A DNA stretch of 21,377 nt from Patescibacteria group bacterium (GTDB lineage: Bacteria > Patescibacteriota > Microgenomatia > UBA10105): contig DQGR01000028.1 of NCBI GenBank assembly GCA_003524845.1, forward strand, positions 1-21,377, given 5' to 3'. Below the pieces are notes generated by a model. It was not told the DNA's origin. It saw nothing but the letters and a program-made list of their open reading frames with translations, and ran no database searches. Positions within the stretch are counted from its first letter, which is position 1. Each line of letters begins with the position of its first letter. Shown here in pieces: positions 15,064 to 21,377 of the stretch. A program made the position numbers and the translations under genes.

Positions 15064-16797
15064 TTAATATTCCTCGAGTGTAGAAGTGTCGCCGACGGGT
15101 AACCCCATTTCTTTCGCCTTCAAAATCCGGCGCATGATTTTGCCGCTTCTGGTTTTAGGCAGTTTATCGATAAATTCAATTTCGCGTGGATACGCATGCC
15201 CTGCTAAGTGTTTTTTTACAAATTGAGACAGTTCTTCTTTCAACTTATCTCCAACTTTCTTATTACTTATCGCTGCTTGCTGATCGCTCTGTAAAACCAC
15301 AAAGGCTTTGATAATTTCACCGCGCAGCGGATCTGGTTTACCAATCACTCCGGCTTCGATAACTGCCGGGTGGGCAACGAGCGCAGACTCGACTTCAAAC
15401 GGACCAACGCGTTCACCGGAAGTTTTGATGACATCATCAGCCCGGCCGATAAACCAGAAGTAGCCGTCTTTGTCGCGCATCCCCCGGTCTCCAGTAATGT
15501 ACCAATTATTAACGAAATAGCTTTTGTACTTCTGCGGCCGGCGCCAGACTGTTTGCATCATGGATGGCCAGCCTGGTTTTAAGGCAATATTTCCTTCTTC
15601 GTTATCCTTGAGCACCTTTCCCTGATCATCAACAATTGCGGCGGTAAGTCCGGGAAAAGGTTTACCCATGGCGCCAATTTTAATATCCATACAGGGAAAG
15701 TTGACGATACACATGGCCCCGGTCTCAGTCTGCCACCAGGTGTCGTGAAATGGCATGCCGAAGGCGGAAATAGCCCAGGTGATGGCTTCCGGATTGAGCG
15801 GCTCCCCGACTGAACACATGTGCCTGAGGCTTGAAAAATCAAACTGCTTGACGAGTTGGGTGCCTTTGGGCATCAACATGCGGATGGCAGTCGGCGCCGT
15901 ATACCAGACCGTGATGCGATATTTTTCTAAAATCTGATACCAACGCTTGGGATCAAAGCGACCGGCAAAAATTACGCTCGTTACCCCGCATGCCCAGCTG
16001 CCGAGGATTTCATAGGCAATCCCCGTCACCCAACCAGGGTCTGCGGTACACCAGTACGTATCCTCGTCTTTGAGGTCCAGGACCCATTTGGCAGTCAAAT
16101 ACTGTTGCAGGACGGTGCCATGACCGTGGACAATACCTTTCGGTTTGCCGGTTGTGCCTGAGGTATAGAGCATGAATGCATAATCTTCGGGATCCATATG
16201 ACTGATATGGAGTTCACTGCTTGTGTGTGCAAACGTTTTAGTGAACGATTCGGTGTCAACCACCAGAATATGTTTGAGATTTGGTAATTTATTCCTGATT
16301 TTATCAACGCGAGGTTTGAGTTCGCTATTGGTAATTAAGACTTTTGCATCGCTATTTGCGAGGCGATCTTCAAGTGCTTGTTCTTGAAATGCCGAAAATA
16401 AAGTCCCGGCAATTGCGCCAATTTTCAAAATCCCCAGGAATGAAAAGAATAGTTCGGGAATTCGGGGTAGAAAGATAAACACCCGGTCACCCCTGCCCAC
16501 GTCAAAGTCTTTAAGAATATTCCCCATTTTGTTTGAAGCTAAAGCCACATCTTCAAACGTGTATTTTTTCTGGGTACCGTCATCGTCTTCCCAGTAGAGC
16601 GCAATTTTATTTTTGCGCCATGTATCGACATGCCGGTCAACGGCATTGTAGGCGGCATTTATTTTTCCATCTTCAAACCAGGCCAGTTCCTTTTCCCAAT
16701 CCTTCCAGTTGAACCGCTCGTACGTCCGTTCGTAATCCTCAAGATTCGGCAGGATTTTAAAGTCTTTTTTGGTTTTTTTATAAAGTACAGATTTCAT
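15064..16797 (-). CDS. acsA: Acetyl-CoA synthetase (AMP-forming), AcsA type
   Basis: The 577-residue ANL-superfamily enzyme activates acetate (or another short acyl acid) with ATP to acyl-AMP and then acyl-CoA. It has the P-loop YTSGTTGKPKG (211-221), an acetyl-CoA-synthetase-type block PFHDTWWQTETGAMCI, the hinge region ITGDRGMRDKDGYFWFIGR with DDVIKTSGERVGPFEVES, and the C-terminal catalytic lysine K553 in KTRSGKIMRR. Length and motifs match the Bacillus AcsA form (about 570 aa) better than the longer Acs (about 650). The tryptophan pair in DTWWQTE favours a small acyl substrate such as acetate. The ATG overlaps the stop of the upstream small membrane protein by 4 bases (ATGA), so the two are coupled. 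Confidence 0.93.
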   Translation of the reverse strand: MKSVLYKKTKKDFKILPNLEDYERTYERFNWKDWEKELAWFEDGKINAAYNAVDRHVDTWRKNKIALYWEDDDGTQKKYTFEDVALASNKMGNILKDFDVGRGDRVFIFLPRIPELFFSFLGILKIGAIAGTLFSAFQEQALEDRLANSDAKVLITNSELKPRVDKIRNKLPNLKHILVVDTESFTKTFAHTSSELHISHMDPEDYAFMLYTSGTTGKPKGIVHGHGTVLQQYLTAKWVLDLKDEDTYWCTADPGWVTGIAYEILGSWACGVTSVIFAGRFDPKRWYQILEKYRITVWYTAPTAIRMLMPKGTQLVKQFDFSSLRHMCSVGEPLNPEAITWAISAFGMPFHDTWWQTETGAMCIVNFPCMDIKIGAMGKPFPGLTAAIVDDQGKVLKDNEEGNIALKPGWPSMMQTVWRRPQKYKSYFVNNWYITGDRGMRDKDGYFWFIGRADDVIKTSGERVGPFEVESALVAHPAVIEAGVIGKPDPLRGEIIKAFVVLQSDQQAAISNKKVGDKLKEELSQFVKKHLAGHAYPREIEFIDKLPKTRSGKIMRRILKAKEMGLPVGDTSTLEEY

Positions 16798-17060
16798 AAG
16801 CCTCTTCCAGGAAATAAATTACTAGGTAAGTTGAGTAACGGTTCAAACCATACACGACATTGTGGAGGTAAAGTCATCGTGATGTCAACACCACCCGTGT
16901 TAAATTTGCGCTTTATACTATAACCAAATGGACAAGAACAATTAGCAACATTGTTACAATAAATAGGATTTGAACCGATATACAATAAATACTGCCAACC
17001 AATAAAAACGCTTACAACCCCAATTATTAAAGTAATGAAAAAGCCTTTACTTAATTTCAT
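16794..17060 (-). CDS. Small single-pass membrane protein with four cysteines (88 aa), unknown function
   Basis: The 88-residue protein has one N-terminal membrane helix (about 7-27) after a lysine-containing start. An exported-looking domain follows, with C35, C41, C43 and C68, which could form two disulfides or bind metal. It ends FPGRGL. It is not a clear lipoprotein, since no lipobox precedes a cysteine. TATAGT lies 9 bases before the ATG and no Shine-Dalgarno is seen, which fits a leaderless start. The stop overlaps the acsA ATG, so it probably leads the acsA transcript. No family is recognised. The coupling to acsA is the best argument that the gene is real. Confidence 0.6.
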   Translation of the reverse strand: MKLSKGFFITLIIGVVSVFIGWQYLLYIGSNPIYCNNVANCSCPFGYSIKRKFNTGGVDITMTLPPQCRVWFEPLLNLPSNLFPGRGL

Positions 17061-17069
17061 TGAATTAGG

Positions 17070-17075
17070 ACTATA
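17070..17075 (-). promoter_or_regulatory. -10 box of the small protein-acsA unit
   Basis: Minus-strand TATAGT ends 9 bases before the ATG at 17060. It sits just downstream of the palindromic element at 17094-17224. No -35 is evident. Confidence 0.4.
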
Positions 17076-17093
17076 TATTTTATTTAGGCAATC

Positions 17094-17224
17094 CTGTCAT
17101 CCTCAACCTGTCCCGAAGGGATCCCCTTGGGATTTCAGAATCTTTAGCCAATAGATACTGAAAACAGGTTTACCACTTGATCCGAAATTATTTGTATAGA
17201 TTCCCGCCTGCGCGGGAATGACAG
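17094..17224. repeat. REP/MITE-like palindromic element, 131 bp
   Basis: The segment is bounded by inverted termini CTGTCAT (17094-17100) and ATGACAG (17218-17224). Inside are several hairpins: TCCC-GAA-GGGA near 17110, ATCCC-CTT-GGGAT near 17120, and an 8-bp stem ATTCCCGC/GCGGGAAT around CTGC at 17200-17219. The GTCATCC and TTCCCGC/GCGGGAATGACA motifs resemble short palindromic repeats found between genes in many bacteria. There is no ORF inside. It separates fbp from the small protein-acsA unit. Copy number cannot be judged from this window; only one copy is seen here. Confidence 0.6.
17200..17219 (-). terminator. Hairpin that may terminate the eno-gpmI-fbp transcript
   Basis: An 8-bp GC-rich stem with a 4-base loop begins 31 bases after the fbp stop on the minus strand. 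The bases that follow (ATCTATACAAATAATTT) are AT-rich but lack a clean U run, so termination would be partial at best. It is part of the REP/MITE-like element. Confidence 0.35.
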
Positions 17225-17249
17225 TTGCATGCAAATTTCTAATTTAAAA

Positions 17250-18362
17250 TTATTTCGTGTGTTCCCGCACTTCGAATTTCGCGTCGAGTCGCTTCAGGTT
17301 TTCCATAACCCCGGTATATTCCAGTTCATCCATACCTGCCATTGAGGGGCCATAAAAGCCCTGGGCGCGCATTTCCAAGGTTTTAAGCGTCGCTTTCTCA
17401 CGGATCACATCCCAAAACGGCTGTTCAAAGTAGTCAACCGCTTCGGTCAGTTTCCCTTCATGCACACAGTACCCCGCTGCTGACATGATCGTCGGCCCGT
17501 CAAAATAAGAAATGATCGAGTTTTGGACTACCGGCATCACAGCCACATGGTGCGAGCCCCGATTGTCTCCGAGCGTGTAATGAGCTAAAGCCCACGGCGA
17601 CAGAATTTCTCCGGTTGATGGAAACTGTTTTTGGCTTCTGACAATAGCCACCGGATCGTCTTTACCCACATATTTGCCGGCAATATTATGCAGACGAGAA
17701 GTTGAAGCAACCGCTGCCTGCAACCCGCTGGCGTTCTCAATCACTTTTTCAATCACATAATGGTTGGGGTCACGCAGTAAAGTACACAGGTCGTAATAAT
17801 CCTGTGGCACTTTAAGCGTAATCACCTTGTCTGCCTCAGTATTATTCACGTCCATAATTACAAACGTAAACCCGGCCATCATGTCCGGAGCCAATAAGAG
17901 TCCGGCGTTGTGATACGGTGAAGCAAAGGCTTCAAATAACGGGTAATTGAAAACTCCGGGCCCGCACTTATCTCCGGCAAACACCAGAAACGGTTCAGCC
18001 GCCCGTTCTTCAATTTCCATTTCCGCGCTACCCGGTCCCATGCCACGGACGTTACCGGAAAAAGCGTCTTTCAAAAGATCCTGTCCGGCTCCGTATAACC
18101 CCTGTGATTTAGCCACTTTGGTAGTTTCAAGAAACGTGTCCCAGGCTAGTTTGTGAATATCCGAATTATCAACTCCTCGGGTATGGGTCATGAGTAGGGC
18201 AATATCATCACCGGTAAACGTGACTCTACCGTCAACCAGCAAGCCGCTGGCTATAGCTTTATCCACTTGTTCATGCGCCACTTTAACCATGGCAGCGCTC
18301 GGCTTATTGTGTCCGCCAATTGAACCAGTATCTGCTTTAATCACCGAAAGCGTAATTTTCAT
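17250..18362 (-). CDS. fbp: Bifunctional fructose-1,6-bisphosphate aldolase/phosphatase (FBPA/P, class V)
   Basis: The 370-residue protein belongs to the bifunctional family first described in archaea. It condenses dihydroxyacetone phosphate and glyceraldehyde-3-phosphate and dephosphorylates the product to fructose-6-phosphate, a one-way gluconeogenic step. The N-terminus MKITLSVIKADTGSIGGH carries metal ligands D11 and H18. GDD (51-53), MTHTRG (59-63) and FAGDKCGPG add further metal and phosphate sites. The lid motif KYVGKDDP holds Y231 and the Schiff-base lysine K234, aligning with Tyr229 and Lys232 of the Thermoproteus enzyme. DNRGSHH and FDGP are also conserved. AAGGAGGAA six bases upstream supports the ATG. 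It follows gpmI by 24 bases, forming a gluconeogenic unit with gpmI and eno. Confidence 0.95.
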   Translation of the reverse strand: MKITLSVIKADTGSIGGHNKPSAAMVKVAHEQVDKAIASGLLVDGRVTFTGDDIALLMTHTRGVDNSDIHKLAWDTFLETTKVAKSQGLYGAGQDLLKDAFSGNVRGMGPGSAEMEIEERAAEPFLVFAGDKCGPGVFNYPLFEAFASPYHNAGLLLAPDMMAGFTFVIMDVNNTEADKVITLKVPQDYYDLCTLLRDPNHYVIEKVIENASGLQAAVASTSRLHNIAGKYVGKDDPVAIVRSQKQFPSTGEILSPWALAHYTLGDNRGSHHVAVMPVVQNSIISYFDGPTIMSAAGYCVHEGKLTEAVDYFEQPFWDVIREKATLKTLEMRAQGFYGPSMAGMDELEYTGVMENLKRLDAKFEVREHTK

Positions 18363-18366
18363 AAAG

Positions 18367-18375
18367 TTCCTCCTT
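18367..18375 (-). promoter_or_regulatory. Strong Shine-Dalgarno site of fbp
   Basis: AAGGAGGAA precedes the fbp ATG at 18362, with AGGAGG six bases away. It contrasts with the Shine-Dalgarno-less starts elsewhere in the window. Confidence 0.8.
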
Positions 18376-18386
18376 AGAAATAAATA

Positions 18387-20030
18387 CTAGTGTAATTCGT
18401 GGTTGAGGGTAAGTAAATTTCGTCCGGTCATACAACCGGGTATTTGCAGTCCCATGAGGATTAGGCACGTTGGTGCTACATCGGCGAGCATACCTGAGGG
18501 CAGTTCTAAGGCTTGATTTTGCATTTCTTTACTAACGCAAATAAATGGTACCGGATATGCTGAATGCTCTGTGTCAATTCCACCGGTCACCGGATCGATC
18601 ATTTCTTCCACATTACCATGGTCTGACACAATGACGCAAGCTCCATTTTTACCTAGAACTGCCTCGGTAATTTTGCCTATACAATCGTCGACAACTTCAC
18701 AGGCCGTCACGGCTGCCGATATTACCCCGGTGTGTCCAACCATATCAGGGTTGGCGAGATTAATCACAAAAAAATCATAATTAGTATCGCTTAATTTGTG
18801 CAGGAAAACTTCGGTAATTTCATGTGCGCTCATTTGCGGATATAAGTCATACGTAGCCACTTTCGCTGAGGGTACGATGATCCGCTCTTCGCCTCTAAAA
18901 GGCGTTTCGCGTAAACCGTTGAAATAGTAAGTCACAAACCGTTCCTTTTCAGTTTCAGCCAGACGCAATTGCCTTAGATTCGCGCTGGCAATTACTTCAC
19001 CGAGTGGTTGTTCCACCGGCAAAGGTGGAAAGGCGACACAACAGGCCAGATTTTTTTCATATTCAGTCATGGTGACACAGAGGAGATTGGTAAGCAGTTT
19101 TTTTCGCACAAAGGGAGTTACTGGCGTGATAATTTGGGTGTGCTTTTTATGGTATTTGACTGCATATGGATCGTAGCCGGCAGCTGCGGTTGAGGTGGTA
19201 AAATCTGCAAGCACAAAGGCTTTGGTAAGTTGCCGTGGCCGGTCAATCCGGTAATTAAAAAATACGAGTGCGTCATTATTTTTGATGAGATGTGGTTCTT
19301 CCTGGGGTGTGTGAATTAGTGTCGGCTCAATAAACTCATCAAGTATCTTTTGTTCATACGCCTGTTGCACCGCATTTTGAGCGCTCATTGCCGTCAAACC
19401 GATGCCTTCAGTTAACGCCCGGTAGACTTTCTCTGTGCGTTCCCAACGTTGGTCGCGGTCCATGGCAAAATACCTGCCGCTGACTGACGCAATTTTGCCC
19501 ACACTTACCCTGCCGATCTCATCTTCTACCTGCGCCACATAGGTAAGGGCTGATTTGGGTGGGGAATCACGGCCGTCGGTAACCAGATGTAAATACACCC
19601 GATGGAACTGCTGATTTTTCATGAGCTGCAGTAGCGCCAACAAGTGTTCCATGTTACTGTGCACTCCACCTGCCCCAACCAGGCCCAAAAGATGAACTGC
19701 GGAGTTATATTTTTGCGCGTGGGCTACTGCCTGCAGAAACGCCTTGTTGCGATAAAACGAAGTATCAGCAATTGCCATGTTGATGCGGGGCAAATCCTGA
19801 TACACGACGCGACCGGCGCCTAAATTTAGGTGTCCGGTTTCGGTATTCCCGTCTTCACCGCGGGGTAGACCAACTGAATTGCCTGAAGCTTGCAGGGTGG
19901 TATGTGGAAAAGACGTCCAGAGGCGCGGCAGATGCGCAAGTCGGGCTTGGGAGATAGCATTTCCCGGTCCCGGAGGTGCCAGCCCCCAACCATCAAGAAT
20001 AAGTAACACTACTGGCCGCTTTGTAAACAT
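18387..20030 (-). CDS. gpmI: 2,3-bisphosphoglycerate-independent phosphoglycerate mutase, with Thr at the nucleophile position
   Basis: The 547-residue alkaline-phosphatase-superfamily enzyme interconverts 3- and 2-phosphoglycerate. Metal ligands match the Geobacillus enzyme with a small offset: D13, D429, H433, D470, H471 and H489. H124, D152/R154, R186 and R192 cover substrate contacts. The usual nucleophile Ser62 in GNSEVGH is Thr63 here (GEDGNTETGHLNLGAG). All other motifs are intact (DGRDSPPKSA, SGRYFAMDRD, SDHGN), so a working threonine-nucleophile variant is more likely than a dead enzyme. It is somewhat longer than the usual 510 residues. It starts 53 bases after eno without a good Shine-Dalgarno and is followed by fbp. 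Confidence 0.94.
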   Translation of the reverse strand: MFTKRPVVLLILDGWGLAPPGPGNAISQARLAHLPRLWTSFPHTTLQASGNSVGLPRGEDGNTETGHLNLGAGRVVYQDLPRINMAIADTSFYRNKAFLQAVAHAQKYNSAVHLLGLVGAGGVHSNMEHLLALLQLMKNQQFHRVYLHLVTDGRDSPPKSALTYVAQVEDEIGRVSVGKIASVSGRYFAMDRDQRWERTEKVYRALTEGIGLTAMSAQNAVQQAYEQKILDEFIEPTLIHTPQEEPHLIKNNDALVFFNYRIDRPRQLTKAFVLADFTTSTAAAGYDPYAVKYHKKHTQIITPVTPFVRKKLLTNLLCVTMTEYEKNLACCVAFPPLPVEQPLGEVIASANLRQLRLAETEKERFVTYYFNGLRETPFRGEERIIVPSAKVATYDLYPQMSAHEITEVFLHKLSDTNYDFFVINLANPDMVGHTGVISAAVTACEVVDDCIGKITEAVLGKNGACVIVSDHGNVEEMIDPVTGGIDTEHSAYPVPFICVSKEMQNQALELPSGMLADVAPTCLILMGLQIPGCMTGRNLLTLNHELH

Positions 20031-20083
20031 ATGCTCTGGAGTAAACCTCAGTTTAACTAGAATAATCGGGAAGATTTACGAAT

Positions 20084-21355
20084 TTACTTTTCACTCAACC
20101 CTAATTCTTTTTCAATATGTAACAGCCGATTGTATTTAGCAATCCGTTCTCCCCGGGCCGGAGCGCCAAATTTTACATAATCAGCTCCAACTCCGACTGC
20201 CAGATCTGCAATAATGGTGTCAATGGTTTCACCACTCCGGTGTGAGACAATGACTTTAATATCATTCTGTTTTGCCAGCCGGATCACGTTTAACGTTTCG
20301 GAAATGGTCCCGATTTGGTTCGGTTTAACCAGAATTGCACTGCAAGCGCGTTCGTTAATGGCTTTTTGTAAGCGGTCGGGGTTGGTAACCAATATGTCGT
20401 CGCCCACAATTAGTACTTCTTTGCCCAGTTTTTCGGTGATGGTGCGCCAGCCCGCCCAGTCGTCTTCGGATAAGGGATCTTCAAGCAACAGCAAATGATA
20501 ATTTTGATGTAAATCAATGAGAAACTGGGTAAACTCATCGGTAGACAACGGAGTTGGACGATCTTTAATATAATACAATTCCTCTTTTTTAAAATATGAG
20601 GCCGCCACATCGAGTCCCAGAAAAACTTCAAACCCAAACCGATAGGGAGTAGTGCGAATCGCTTCCATGATGGCTTCGAGCGCATCGAGGTTGGTGTATA
20701 AATTCGGGGCAAATCCACCCTCGTCCCCGACTGAATGGATGGCGTTTCTTTGGATCAGCACGTTTTTAAGTTGCTGATAAATTTCTTCGCCCATGCGCAG
20801 ACCATCATGATAGGATTTAATTGAAGCAGGAACAATATGAAACTCCTGAAAATCCAGGTTACCGGCGCCATGTTTGCCGCCATTGATAATATTAAAAGTT
20901 GGTGTGGGCATGCGTTCAATCGTCGTCGGCAGCGTACCACTAATCAGCTCATTGAAATATCTATACAGCGGTAAATTAACTGCCTTAGCCGCGGCTTTGG
21001 CGGCGGCGAGAGAAACCGAAAGGATGGCGTTAGCTCCCAGTTCACTTTTATCGTTAGTGCCATCGAGTTCCAGCATCGCCGTATCAATCTCTCCCTGTTT
21101 TATCGGATCCATGCCGCGAATTTTCGGCGCAATTTTTTCATTGACATTGCGGACTGCGTTTAAAACCCCCTGGCCGCTATAGCGCTTGGGATCGTTGTCG
21201 CGCAGTTCTTTAGCTTCATACTTACCGACCGAGGCGCCTGACGGCACAGAGGCAGTTGCAATAATTCCGGTTGAAAGTTCAATCGTGGTTTCCACCGTCG
21301 GGTTACCACGCGAATCAAGAATTTCCATTGCGGTAATTTTGGTGATCGATACCAT
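20084..21355 (-). CDS. eno: Enolase
   Basis: Enolase interconverts 2-phosphoglycerate and phosphoenolpyruvate. The 423-residue protein is complete, with all expected sites. These are the mobile loop SGASVGKYEA (39-48), H162 in GKHGAGN, E171 in DFQEFHI, and E212 in GDEGGFAPN (the proton shuttle). The magnesium ligands are D249, E292 and D319. K344 (LVKPNQIGT) is the catalytic base, H372 sits in SHRSGET, and K395 follows in YVKFGAPARGER. Length is typical (about 430). It is the first visible gene of the eno-gpmI-fbp run. Only 22 bases upstream are in the window; they hold a TTAATACT that might be a weak -10, and no Shine-Dalgarno. Confidence 0.97.
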   Translation of the reverse strand: MVSITKITAMEILDSRGNPTVETTIELSTGIIATASVPSGASVGKYEAKELRDNDPKRYSGQGVLNAVRNVNEKIAPKIRGMDPIKQGEIDTAMLELDGTNDKSELGANAILSVSLAAAKAAAKAVNLPLYRYFNELISGTLPTTIERMPTPTFNIINGGKHGAGNLDFQEFHIVPASIKSYHDGLRMGEEIYQQLKNVLIQRNAIHSVGDEGGFAPNLYTNLDALEAIMEAIRTTPYRFGFEVFLGLDVAASYFKKEELYYIKDRPTPLSTDEFTQFLIDLHQNYHLLLLEDPLSEDDWAGWRTITEKLGKEVLIVGDDILVTNPDRLQKAINERACSAILVKPNQIGTISETLNVIRLAKQNDIKVIVSHRSGETIDTIIADLAVGVGADYVKFGAPARGERIAKYNRLLHIEKELGLSEK

Positions 21356-21377
21356 AAGAGTTAGTATTAACGCTTTT

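Noticed and set aside
1..21377. CRISPR array, toxin-antitoxin pair or defence island
   Set aside because: No regularly spaced repeats, no Cas, restriction, toxin-type or reverse transcriptase motifs were seen in the sequence.

Overview
The window reads as a chromosomal segment of an uncultivated bacterium, most likely from the Candidate Phyla Radiation (Patescibacteria), perhaps a Microgenomates-type lineage. This assignment is an inference from gene content. It rests on an archaeal-type fructose-1,6-bisphosphate aldolase/phosphatase, a UvrC without its usual C-terminal domain, an orphan membrane-anchored solute-binding protein next to secG, many short membrane proteins, scarce Shine-Dalgarno sites and very tight gene packing. 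TGA is used as a stop, which argues against the recoded Gracilibacteria/SR1 groups. There is no rRNA, CRISPR array, transposase, integrase or recognisable defence locus. I do not find a clear undescribed multi-gene system; the best leads are listed as findings.

Layout. 1-1063: a short membrane-peptide ORF (minus), a degenerate 5' tRNA half, an intact tRNA-Val(UAC), and a plus-strand hypothetical gene broken by one frameshift. 1067-10098 (minus, transcribed right to left): uvrA, a secreted transglutaminase-like protein, uvrC, a YvlD/holin-family membrane protein, yvcK, secG and a family-5 solute-binding protein, with small gaps or overlaps. 10251-10760: an orphan plus-strand gene between uvrA and uvrB. 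10777-12906: uvrB (minus), divergent from lexA (13094-13720, plus), which is followed by a DUF1361 membrane protein and a second frame-broken orphan gene. 15064-21355 (minus): enolase, phosphoglycerate mutase, FBP aldolase/phosphatase, a 131-bp palindromic REP/MITE-like element, a small Cys-containing membrane protein and an AMP-forming acetyl-CoA synthetase.

Functionally the window has two blocks. One holds the complete nucleotide excision repair set (UvrA, UvrB, UvrC) with the SOS repressor LexA. The other covers central carbon metabolism: AcsA activates acetate, while enolase, GpmI and FBPA/P can run gluconeogenically towards fructose-6-phosphate. YvcK, a gluconeogenesis-linked factor, lies in the neighbouring run.

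Several genes have a -10 hexamer (TATAAT, TATACT, TATAGT or TAGAAT) ending only 6-10 bases before the ATG and no Shine-Dalgarno, suggesting leaderless mRNAs. Two others have strong AGGAGG sites, so both initiation modes seem to coexist.
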